A DNA stretch of 27,808 bases from an uncultured Arthrobacter sp. (GTDB lineage Bacteria; Actinomycetota; Actinomycetes; Actinomycetales; Micrococcaceae): contig CALMVY010000232.1 in NCBI GenBank assembly GCA_937873245.1, positions 1 to 27,808 of the forward strand, given 5' to 3'. Below, piece after piece: positions 21,194 through 27,808 of the stretch. Position 1 is the first letter of the stretch. Each line of letters opens with the position of its first letter. The notes beneath the pieces are model-generated. The model was not told the origin of the DNA and did not search any database. It saw only the letters and a list, made by a program, of their open reading frames with translations. Position numbers and translations under genes: made by a program.

Positions 21194-22825
21194 ATGGCAA
21201 TGAACAAAAAAGCCCTGCAGAGCGCCATCGCGCTCGCCGGGGTATCCGCCTTCGCACTGACCGCCTGCACCGGCCCCGCCGGCGGCGGCACGGCCACCGG
21301 AAGCGCCGCCGGCGGAGGCACCATTACGTACGGCACCACCGACAAGGTCGTTACCCTCGACCCCGCCGGTTCCTATGACGGCGGTTCATTCATGGTGATG
21401 AACCAGATCTATCCGTTCCTGCTCAACTATGCCCCGGGCACTGCGGAGGCCACTCCCGACGTCGCCGAGTCTGCCTCGTTCACCTCGCCCACCGAGTACA
21501 CGGTGAAGCTGAAGTCCGGGCTGAAGTTCGCCAACGGAAACACCCTGGATTCTTCCGACGTCGTGTTCTCCTTCAACCGGATCGTCGCGATCAACGATGC
21601 CAACGGTCCCGCCTCGCTGCTGTCCAACATGAGCAAGGTCGAAGCAAAGGATGCCACCACTGTGGTGTTCACCCTGAAGGCCGGCAACGACCAGGTCTTC
21701 CCCGGGGTGCTTGCTTCCAACCCGGGCCCGATCGTCGATGAGCAGGTTTTCCCGGCCGACAAAATCATGGACGACGACGCCATCATCAAGGGCAAACCGT
21801 TCGCCGGCCAGTACACGATCGAAAGCTACAAGAAGAACGAACTCGTCAGCTTCAAGGCCAACCCGGACTACAAGGGCCTGCTCGGCAAGCCTGCCAACGA
21901 GGGCGCCAACCTGAAGCACTACGCAGACTCCAACAACCTCAAACTGGATGTCCAGCAGGGCAACATCGACGTTGCCGGCCGCATCCTGACCGCAACCGAC
22001 GTGGCTGACCTGGAGAAGGATGCCAAGGTCAAGGTCCACAAGGGTCCGGGCGGCGAGCTGCGCTACATGGTCTTCAACTTCGACACCATGCCGTTTGGTG
22101 CCAAGACCCCCGAGGCCGATCCCGCGAAGGCGCTTGCCGTCCGGCAGGCGGTTGCCCACCTCGTGGACCGCGACGTTATCGCTTCCCAGGTATTCAAGAA
22201 CACCTACACCCCGGTGTACTCCTACGTTCCGCAGGGCTTCGAAGGGGCATCTGAGCCGCTGAAGAGCCTCTACGGCGACGGCAGCGGCAAGCCGAGCCTC
22301 GAGAAGGCCAAGAAGGTCCTCGCGGATGCAGGCATCACGTCGGTCGTGGATCTCAAGCTCCAGTACACCGACCGCTACGGCAAGTCCGCTGCGGATGAGT
22401 ACGCCCTCGTCAAGGAGCAGCTTGAGAAGTCGGGCCTTTTCACGGTTGACCTGAAGTCAACGGAGTGGACCACCTACACCAAGGAACGCCGCGCCGACGC
22501 CTACCCGGTCTACCAGCTGGGTTGGTTCCCGGACTACTCCGACGCCGACAACTACCTGACGCCGTTCTTCATCCCCGGCAACTTCCTGGGTAACCACTAC
22601 GAGAACCCGGCCGTTACGGACGTCATCAACAAGCAGCTGACCACGGTTGACAAGACCGAGCGTGCGAAGCTGCTGGGCGAGGCGCAGGAAGCTGTCGCCA
22701 AGGACCTCTCCACGCTGCCGTTGCTGCAGGGTGCCCAGGTCATGGTGGCCGGCAAGGACATCAAGGGTGTCGAGAAGACCCTGGATGCTTCCTTCAAGAC
22801 CCGCCTTGGCGTGATGTCCAAGTAG
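21194..22825 (+). CDS. Peptide ABC transporter substrate-binding lipoprotein (SBP_bac_5)
   Basis: 543 residues. Signal peptide with lipobox L-T-A-C, Cys25 lipidated, then a Gly/Ala/Thr linker. The mature protein has the family-5 binding fold: ITYGTTDKVVTLDPAGSYDGG, then S-P-T-E-Y-T-V-K-L-K-S-G-L-K-F-A-N-G-N and D-V-V-F-S-F-N-R-I. Later come the V-R-Q-A-V-A-H-L-V-D-R-D block and the YPVYQLGWFPDYSDADNYL ligand region. It binds a di- or oligopeptide outside the cell and delivers it to the permeases encoded downstream. Start: ATG at 21194 with AGAAAG about 7 nt upstream; ATG two codons later is possible. A hairpin separates it from the permease genes. Confidence 0.95.
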   Translation: MAMNKKALQSAIALAGVSAFALTACTGPAGGGTATGSAAGGGTITYGTTDKVVTLDPAGSYDGGSFMVMNQIYPFLLNYAPGTAEATPDVAESASFTSPTEYTVKLKSGLKFANGNTLDSSDVVFSFNRIVAINDANGPASLLSNMSKVEAKDATTVVFTLKAGNDQVFPGVLASNPGPIVDEQVFPADKIMDDDAIIKGKPFAGQYTIESYKKNELVSFKANPDYKGLLGKPANEGANLKHYADSNNLKLDVQQGNIDVAGRILTATDVADLEKDAKVKVHKGPGGELRYMVFNFDTMPFGAKTPEADPAKALAVRQAVAHLVDRDVIASQVFKNTYTPVYSYVPQGFEGASEPLKSLYGDGSGKPSLEKAKKVLADAGITSVVDLKLQYTDRYGKSAADEYALVKEQLEKSGLFTVDLKSTEWTTYTKERRADAYPVYQLGWFPDYSDADNYLTPFFIPGNFLGNHYENPAVTDVINKQLTTVDKTERAKLLGEAQEAVAKDLSTLPLLQGAQVMVAGKDIKGVEKTLDASFKTRLGVMSK

Positions 22826-22859
22826 GTCAATTTCCCCATCCGGTTCTGACCAGCCGAGG

Positions 22860-22892
22860 AGGCGGGGCGCCAGCACGGCGTCCCGCCTTTCT
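22860..22892 (+). terminator. Intra-operon hairpin after the substrate-binding gene
   Basis: Stem AGGCGGGGCGCC (22860-22871) with 22877-22888 (one G-U pair), AGCAC loop, followed by TTCTT. It has terminator shape but lies inside an operon, 35 nt after the SBP stop, so it likely causes partial termination or protects the SBP mRNA 3' end. Confidence 0.7.
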
Positions 22893-22958
22893 TGGTGGTA
22901 CAGGACAACAGCTTCCGGAGCCCCTCAGGGCCTCCCGGAAACACACACTGAGGTACCA

Positions 22959-24050
22959 ATGACAACACTTATCGAGGCACCGCCGACCGACGGCGAAGGC
23001 CTTCTGCCGATAAAGAGAAAAACGTCCGGTGGGGGACTGGGCCGCTACATTCTGATCAGGTTCCTGCTGATCTTCCCGACCATCTTCATCCTCGTCACCA
23101 TGGTCTTCTTCATGATGCGGGTCACCGGCGATCCCATCACGGCTGCCATGGGCGGGCGCCTTCCCGCAGACCAGCTGCAGGAACGCATCCAGAACGCCGG
23201 CTACGACCGGCCGATTCTGGTGCAGTACTTCGAGTACCTGGGGCAGCTGATCACCGGAAACTTCGGCCGGACGCTGACCGACAACCGCGAGGTGTCCGAG
23301 ATGATCATGACCTACGGTGCTGCCACCCTGGAACTGACCCTCAACGCGCTGGCCGTAGCCCTGGTCTTGGGCATCCCGCTGGGACTGGTCGCCGCCTACC
23401 GCCGCGACAAGGGCCCGGATGCCGTGCTCCGGATCTTCGCCATCCTCTGCTACGCCACCCCGGTGTTCTTCTCCGGCATGCTCCTCAAGCTGACCTTCTC
23501 GGTCTGGCTGGGCTGGCTCCCCGTCGCCGGGCGCGCCACAACAACGACCGAGCTCGCCCTGACATCGCTTGAATCGCCGACCGGCATTTACTGGCTGGAC
23601 GCCATCCGCAGCGGCAACATGGCCGCGCTGGCCGACGTGATCGCGCACGCCGTGCTCCCGGCCACCGCGCTGGGCCTGCTGACCGCCGGAATCTTCCTCC
23701 GGCTGGTCCGCACGAACGTCATCGGCACGCTTGGCAAGGACTATCTGCAAGCCGGCCGTTCGCGCGGAGTCAGCGAGTTCCGCCTGGTCACAAAGCACGC
23801 CTACAAGCCGGCGCTGATCCCGATCATCACCGTAATGGGGCTCCAGATCGCCGTCATGCTCGGCGGCGCAGTGCTCACCGAGACGACCTTCGAATGGAAA
23901 GGGCTCGGCTTCCAGCTCGCCAACTACCTGACGGCCCGCGACTTCGTGGCCGTCCAGGGCATCGTGGTTCTGCTGGCAGTGATTGTGGCCGTGACCAACT
24001 TCATCGTGGACATCTTCGCCGCGCTGATCGACCCCCGCGTGAGGTACTGA
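22959..24050 (+). CDS. Peptide ABC transporter permease (DppB/OppB type)
   Basis: 363 residues. After a polar N-terminus of about 28 residues, the first helix (about 30-53, YILIRFLLIFPTIFILVTMVF) is followed by F-M-M-R-V-T-G-D-P, the DppB hallmark, and an extracytoplasmic loop. Five further helices follow. The ATPase-contact EAA-like loop is about GRSRGVSEFRLVTKHAYKPA, and the C-terminus ends in IDPRVRY, typical of this subunit. Slightly longer than DppB because of the N-terminal tail and a segment (about 187-215) between helices. Start: ATG at 22959 with TGAGGT 7 nt before it. The next permease begins 1 nt after the stop. Confidence 0.95.
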   Translation: MTTLIEAPPTDGEGLLPIKRKTSGGGLGRYILIRFLLIFPTIFILVTMVFFMMRVTGDPITAAMGGRLPADQLQERIQNAGYDRPILVQYFEYLGQLITGNFGRTLTDNREVSEMIMTYGAATLELTLNALAVALVLGIPLGLVAAYRRDKGPDAVLRIFAILCYATPVFFSGMLLKLTFSVWLGWLPVAGRATTTTELALTSLESPTGIYWLDAIRSGNMAALADVIAHAVLPATALGLLTAGIFLRLVRTNVIGTLGKDYLQAGRSRGVSEFRLVTKHAYKPALIPIITVMGLQIAVMLGGAVLTETTFEWKGLGFQLANYLTARDFVAVQGIVVLLAVIVAVTNFIVDIFAALIDPRVRY

Positions 24051-24051
24051 C

Positions 24052-25074
24052 ATGAGCCTGGAACCCACTATTGCAGCCGAGAACCGCCGGGAACCGTGGT
24101 TCCGGCGTCTCCCCGTCGTTTCGCATTTCAACAAAAGCGTCGGCCTCCAGCGGGGCATGCTGGTGGCCGGACTCGTCCTGACCGCCATCTTCCTGCTGAC
24201 CGCCATCTTTGCCCCGCTCCTTGCCCCCTACGGCTACTCGCAGCTCTCCGACGCCGACGGCGGCTTCCCGGCGCAAGAGGCGCCCGGCGGCAAACACCCC
24301 TGGGGCACCACTGTCGGCGGCTACGACGTCCTGTCACGGGTGATCTGGGGCGCACAGACCGCGGCTTTCGTCGTCATTGTTGCCGTCACCATGTCCATTG
24401 TCGTGGGTGTGGCACTCGGCCTGCTGAGCGGCTACATCGGTGGATGGCTGGACCGGATCCTTGTGGTCCTGGCCGATGCGGTCTACGCCTTCCCGTCGCT
24501 GCTCGTGGCGATCGTCATGGCAATCGTGATCAGCGGCGGCCAGTCCAGCCTCGTCGGCGGCATCTTCGCCGCCGGTATCGCGATCACACTGGTCTTTATC
24601 CCGCAGTACTTCCGCGTCATCCGGTCGGAGACGATCAGGCTCAAAGCCGAACCGTTCGTGGAGTCGGCGAAGGTCGTCGGGGCGTCAAACGTGCGCATCG
24701 TCACCCGGCACATCTACAAGAACGCCACCCGCACGCTCCCGTTGATCTTCACCCTGAACGCCTCCGAAGCCATCCTGACGCTGGCGGGCCTGGGCTTCCT
24801 GGGCTTCGGCATCGAACCCAGCTCGGCTGCGGAATGGGGCTTCGACCTGAACAAGGCCCTCGCGGACACGACGTCCGGCATCTGGTGGACCGGCGTATAC
24901 CCCGGTATTGCCATCGTGCTGACGGTTCTCGGGCTGACGCTGGTCGGCGAGAGCATCAATGACCTCAACGACCCCCGCTTGCGGGGCCGCAAGAAGGCTG
25001 TCTCCGGCAAGGGCGGCCCGGACAACAGTGCCGCCACCCAGGCGGCAATCCGAGCAGAAGTGAGCAGCGCATGA
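24052..25074 (+). CDS. Peptide ABC transporter permease (DppC/OppC type)
   Basis: 340 residues. The N-terminal OppC_N segment holds the first helix (about 36-57, GMLVAGLVLTAIFLLTAIFAPLLAPYGY). A periplasmic loop with KHPWGTTVGGYDVLSRVIWG follows; HPWGTD-like and DVLSRVIWG are family markers. Then come five helices and the EAA loop VESAKVVGASNVRIVTRHIYKNA. The C-terminal part holds GFGIEPSSAAEWGFDL and L-N-D-P-R-L-R-G. It pairs with the DppB-type subunit to form the channel. Start: ATG at 24052, one base after the upstream stop. Its stop overlaps the ATPase start in ATGA (25071-25074), so the operon is translationally coupled. Confidence 0.95.
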   Translation: MSLEPTIAAENRREPWFRRLPVVSHFNKSVGLQRGMLVAGLVLTAIFLLTAIFAPLLAPYGYSQLSDADGGFPAQEAPGGKHPWGTTVGGYDVLSRVIWGAQTAAFVVIVAVTMSIVVGVALGLLSGYIGGWLDRILVVLADAVYAFPSLLVAIVMAIVISGGQSSLVGGIFAAGIAITLVFIPQYFRVIRSETIRLKAEPFVESAKVVGASNVRIVTRHIYKNATRTLPLIFTLNASEAILTLAGLGFLGFGIEPSSAAEWGFDLNKALADTTSGIWWTGVYPGIAIVLTVLGLTLVGESINDLNDPRLRGRKKAVSGKGGPDNSAATQAAIRAEVSSA

Positions 25075-26768
25075 CCATCAACATCGACACGACCGGCGCA
25101 GGCCCGGTCCTTGACATCGACCACCTCAAGGTCACCTTCGCCACCGACGCCGGGGATGTGTACGCCGTCAAGGACGTCAGCCTGAAGGTCAATCCCGGCG
25201 AAGTTGTGGCGATCGTGGGCGAATCGGGCTCGGGCAAGACAGTCACCGCAAACACCATCCTCGGACTGCTGCCGGAAACTGCCATCAGCTCCGGGGCGGT
25301 GCTGATCAACGGCAACAACGTCATCAGCGTCAGCCCGGCGAAGCTCCGGCAGATCCGGGGCAGGGACGTCGCCATGGTCTTCCAGGAACCGTCCACCGCG
25401 CTGAACCCGGTCTTCACCGTGGGCTGGCAGATCGCCGAAGGCATCCGCGCCCACGCCGGCCACGGGGGAGGTGCCCGGGTCAGCGCCAAGGACGCCAAAG
25501 CACGTGCCATCGAGGCCCTGCGCAAGGTGGGCATCCCGGACCCTGAAACTAGGGTCAACTACTATCCGCACCAGTTCTCCGGCGGGCAGAAACAGCGCGT
25601 CGTCATCGCCGCGGCGCTGGCCCTGAACCCGGGGCTCATTGTGGCGGATGAGCCGACCACCGCGCTGGACGTCACTGTGCAGGCCGAAATCCTGGAACTC
25701 CTTCGGGACCTCCGGGACCAGTACGGCACCTCGATCGTGCTGATCACGCACAACATGGGCGTGGTGGCGGACCTCGCCGACCGCGTCGTCGTGATGTACC
25801 AGGGTGACGTGGTCGAAGAGGCGCCCTCGCGGGTGCTGTTCGCCGAACCGAAGCAGGACTACACGAAGAAGCTCCTGGCCGCCGTCCCGCACCTGGGCAG
25901 GAACTCTGCGTCCGAAGGCATGACGCAGCGCGCCCACCAGGGCGGCGAAGTACTCGTCGAGGCCAAAAACCTGACCATCGAGTACCCGGGCCGGCTGCGA
26001 AGCCCCGCGTTCAAGGCCGTGGACGGCGTCAGCTTCACAATTTCCGAGGGTGAAGTGTTCGGGCTGGTCGGCGAGTCGGGATCGGGCAAGACCACGATCG
26101 GGCGGGCCATCGCCGGGCTGAACCGGACCACCGGAGGCAGCCTGAAAGTCCTGGGCTACGAAATGCTCAATCTCAAGGAACGCACATTCAAGCCGCTGCG
26201 CAAGGAGATCGGCTTCGTGTTCCAGGACCCCGCGGCGTCCTTCAACCCGCAGCTGACCATCGGCGACTGCATCGCTGAGCCGCTCATTATCCACAGCAAC
26301 CCGACCCCGGCCCAGGCACGCCAGCGGACCCGGGAACTGCTGGAAGCCGTGCAGCTCCCGGCCACCTACGCCGACCGGTTCCCGCATGAGCTCTCCGGCG
26401 GGCAGCGGCAGCGTGCCTCGCTGGCGCGGGCGCTCATCCTGAACCCCAAGCTGCTGATCGCCGATGAGCCGACGTCGGCCCTCGACGTGTCGGTCCAGGC
26501 CGTCGTGCTGGAACTGTTCAAGGACATCCAGGCCGAATTCGGCTTCGCCGCCCTGTTCGTCAGCCACGACCTCGCCGTCGTCGACATCCTGTCCCACTGG
26601 GTGGGTGTCCTCTACAAGGGCAAGATGGTCGAGCAGGGGCTTGGGAACCAGGTGATGGGCAATCCGCAGCACGAGTACACGAAGAAGCTGATTGCCTCCT
26701 TGCCGGTTCCGGATCCGGAAAAGCAGGCCAGGCGCCGGGAGGAATTCCGGGCCGTCCTTCACAGCTGA
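25071..26768 (+). CDS. Peptide ABC transporter ATPase with two nucleotide-binding domains (DppD-DppF fusion)
   Basis: 565 residues, two complete ABC domains in one chain. Domain 1 (about 13-275): Walker A GESGSGKT (50-57), signature SGGQKQ (170-175), Walker B VADEPTTALD, switch His in LITHNMG. Domain 2 (about 300-560): Walker A GESGSGKT (334-341), signature SGGQRQ (442-447), Walker B IADEPTSALDVS, His in FVSHDLAV. Each half ends with the oligopeptide-transporter C-terminal segment (H-E-Y-T-K-K-L-I-A-S-L-P in the second). In E. coli these are separate DppD and DppF proteins; the fused form is common in actinobacteria and fixes a 1:1 ratio. Start ATG at 25071 overlaps the permease stop. A strong terminator follows. 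Confidence 0.96.
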   Translation: MTINIDTTGAGPVLDIDHLKVTFATDAGDVYAVKDVSLKVNPGEVVAIVGESGSGKTVTANTILGLLPETAISSGAVLINGNNVISVSPAKLRQIRGRDVAMVFQEPSTALNPVFTVGWQIAEGIRAHAGHGGGARVSAKDAKARAIEALRKVGIPDPETRVNYYPHQFSGGQKQRVVIAAALALNPGLIVADEPTTALDVTVQAEILELLRDLRDQYGTSIVLITHNMGVVADLADRVVVMYQGDVVEEAPSRVLFAEPKQDYTKKLLAAVPHLGRNSASEGMTQRAHQGGEVLVEAKNLTIEYPGRLRSPAFKAVDGVSFTISEGEVFGLVGESGSGKTTIGRAIAGLNRTTGGSLKVLGYEMLNLKERTFKPLRKEIGFVFQDPAASFNPQLTIGDCIAEPLIIHSNPTPAQARQRTRELLEAVQLPATYADRFPHELSGGQRQRASLARALILNPKLLIADEPTSALDVSVQAVVLELFKDIQAEFGFAALFVSHDLAVVDILSHWVGVLYKGKMVEQGLGNQVMGNPQHEYTKKLIASLPVPDPEKQARRREEFRAVLHS

Positions 26769-26789
26769 GCCGTACCGGCAGGTACGCAG

Positions 26790-26834
26790 GGGACATGCCC
26801 ACCGTTCGCAGCGAACGGTGGGCATGTCCATTTT
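26790..26834 (+). terminator. Terminator of the peptide transporter operon
   Basis: Perfect 18-bp stem 26790-26807/26811-26828 with a CAG loop, followed by ATTTTC, 22 nt after the ATPase stop. Confidence 0.93.
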
Positions 26835-26930
26835 CGGACCTACGGAAGAAGCGCAGGAAGGCTCGCCGGGGGAGCCTCGCACGGCGCGCAGGCTGCGCTT
26901 AACAGCAGAAGTCATTAGCGCCGGTGCCCC

Positions 26931-26936
26931 TAGACT
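26931..26936 (+). promoter_or_regulatory. -10-like box for leaderless chorismate mutase mRNA
   Basis: TAGACT ends 6 nt before ATG 26943. GGAG in the spacer is too close to the ATG to act as a ribosome site. Confidence 0.55.
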
Positions 26937-26942
26937 GGAGCA

Positions 26943-27410
26943 ATGACCGAGCAGAACCAGACCCATCCCGCTGCCGATTCCTATGACCCCGGGGCCAGCT
27001 CGCTGGCCGGTCAGGTGGATCCCGCGGTGATGGCGGAGCTGTTGTCGATCCGCTCCAGCATCGACAACATCGATGCCACTCTCGTCTTCCTGCTCGCCGA
27101 GCGCTTCAAGGCCACCCAGAAGGTCGGGTTCCTAAAAGCCACCCACAAACTTCCCGCCGGCGACCCCGGCCGGGAAACGGCCCAGATCGCGCGGCTGCGA
27201 CGCCTAGCCGCGGAGGCCCACCTGGACCCGGCCTTCGCCGAGAAGTTCCTCAACTTCATCATCGGCGAGGTCATCCGGCACCACGAGGCCATTGCCGAGG
27301 ACCACGAAGCGGCACGGGCCGCCGACCCCCAGGCAACCAACACCGTGCGCCCGCCGACCGCAGGCGAAGTCCCCGGCGCTGCCGGCCCTGCCGTCTCCGC
27401 CACCGCCTAG
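26943..27410 (+). CDS. Chorismate mutase, AroQ class
   Basis: Converts chorismate to prephenate on the way to Phe and Tyr. 155 residues: a disordered N-terminus (1-25), an all-helical AroQ domain (about 26-120) and a Pro/Ala-rich tail. The active-site spacing matches E. coli chorismate mutase: Arg37 (for Arg11), Arg54 (Arg28), Lys65 (Lys39), Arg77-Glu78 (Arg51-Glu52), in the segments RSSIDNIDATLVFLLAERFK and GDPGRE. The position of E. coli Gln88 falls on His114 if no gap is assumed. No signal peptide, so it is cytoplasmic and not a secreted type. Start ATG 26943 with a promoter box 6 nt upstream. A MetE-like gene starts 2 nt after the stop. Confidence 0.93.
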   Translation: MTEQNQTHPAADSYDPGASSLAGQVDPAVMAELLSIRSSIDNIDATLVFLLAERFKATQKVGFLKATHKLPAGDPGRETAQIARLRRLAAEAHLDPAFAEKFLNFIIGEVIRHHEAIAEDHEAARAADPQATNTVRPPTAGEVPGAAGPAVSATA

Positions 27411-27412
27411 CC

Positions 27413-27808
27413 GTGGCCGGACCCCAAGCAGTGCAGCCGGATCAGGTCACCGCCACCGCCCTGGGCACCTGGCCCGGCGAGGACCCCCTCGAGGCCGCTC
27501 GCATCATCCGTGGCGAGCTCGGCAGCCCGCACCTGCCGTTCCTGGCCGAGCTTCCGGACCGGGGCGTCGGTTCCGACGCGCTCGGCAGGACGGCCTCCTT
27601 GCTGGTGGATCTCTCCGTGGACGTCCAGCCCTACGGCTGGCGGATCGTGGACCGTCCCGGCAAGGACTTCAGGCGGGCGCGTTCGGCGTTGTCCACCGAC
27701 ATCAACATCCTCGCCGACGTAATCGGCGCCGAAGACACCCCGGCCGCGGACAGCAAGATCCAGCTCCGCGGCCCGCTCAGCCTCGCCGCGCGCCTGCACC
27801 TGCACAAC
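27413..27808 (+). CDS. MetE-like (cobalamin-independent methionine synthase C-terminal fold) protein, 5' part
   Basis: Open from GTG at 27413 to the window end (132 codons, no stop). It reads A-L-G-T-W-P-G-E-D-P-L-E-A-A-R-I-I-R-G-E-L near the start, then SPHLPFLAELPDRGVGSDALG, VDVQPYGWRIVDRPGKDF and D-I-N-I-L-A-D-V-I-G, ending ...LRGPLSLAARLHLHN. This matches the short actinobacterial methionine-synthase-like proteins, related to the MetE C-terminal barrel and usually near ligA. The zinc-ligand region lies beyond the window, so activity cannot be judged. The 2-nt gap after chorismate mutase suggests coupled translation. The GTG is the best start; no ATG lies nearby. Confidence 0.85.
   Translation, partial: MAGPQAVQPDQVTATALGTWPGEDPLEAARIIRGELGSPHLPFLAELPDRGVGSDALGRTASLLVDLSVDVQPYGWRIVDRPGKDFRRARSALSTDINILADVIGAEDTPAADSKIQLRGPLSLAARLHLHN

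Noticed and set aside
22827..24206. 459-codon open frame on the minus strand
   Set aside because: Antisense shadow of the DppB-type permease; composition rich in Gln, His, Asp and Gly with no recognisable domain.
24714..26966. 750-codon open frame on the minus strand
   Set aside because: It is antisense to the end of the DppC-type permease and the whole double ATPase, both certain. Long antisense frames are expected in GC-rich genes.
1..27808. CRISPR, prophage, IS element or toxin-antitoxin system
   Set aside because: No regularly spaced repeats, integrase, transposase, att-like duplication at the tRNA end, or small paired genes were found.

Overview
The window looks like chromosomal core DNA of a high-GC actinobacterium, most likely Arthrobacter, Pseudarthrobacter or a close relative. 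The evidence is about 65% G+C, GTG/TTG starts, RskA/SigK-type regulation, and a gene set (etfB-etfA, cysteine desulfurase, mnmA, MetE-like protein) that I recall lying close together in other actinobacteria, including the fixA-fixB-iscS-trmU-ligA neighbourhood of M. tuberculosis. The genus call is inference. I see no phage, plasmid, IS element, CRISPR array or obvious island.

Layout. (1) 1-1735: 3' half of an initiator tRNA-Met, a bidirectional terminator, and a class I DNA photolyase on the minus strand. (2) 1780-6768: an envelope-stress block, with PspA/IM30 and a TPM-domain membrane protein on the minus strand, divergent from an HtrA-like PDZ serine protease. (3) 6943-10176: etfB-etfA-PIG-L deacetylase as one tight unit, then gluconokinase with its own promoter and an AT-rich dyad. 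(4) 10194-13365: minus-strand genes for anti-sigma RskA, sigma SigK, tRNA methyltransferase TrmL, and a J-domain protein with a NERD-like C-terminal part. (5) 13491-16062: lipid/diacylglycerol kinase, an unknown lipoprotein, and a Cys-rich winged-helix regulator. (6) 16052-20920: EamA transporter (minus), cysteine desulfurase, ferredoxin-reductase-like flavoprotein (minus), and the tRNA 2-thiouridylase MnmA. (7) 21194-26834: a complete Dpp/Opp-type peptide ABC operon (lipoprotein SBP, hairpin, two permeases, fused double ATPase). (8) 26943-27808: AroQ-class chorismate mutase followed after 2 nt by a MetE-like protein that runs off the window.

How the genes work together. Cysteine desulfurase supplies the sulfur that MnmA places on U34 of tRNA. 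EtfAB passes electrons from acyl-CoA and related dehydrogenases. SigK/RskA form a sigma/anti-sigma switch, and a SigK-type promoter motif lies in the short gap upstream of sigK. TPM, PspA and HtrA are plausibly co-used in membrane and cell-wall stress.

The most notable patterns are these. Six genes carry TAnnnT exactly 6 nt before the start codon, which suggests leaderless mRNAs. The sigK gene has an apparent autoregulatory promoter and a Cys pair spaced as recalled for the redox disulfide of M. tuberculosis SigK. A J-domain protein is fused to a degenerate NERD-like domain. A Cys-cluster regulator sits near the cysteine desulfurase. I found no clearly new multi-gene system; most of the window is well-organised housekeeping DNA.
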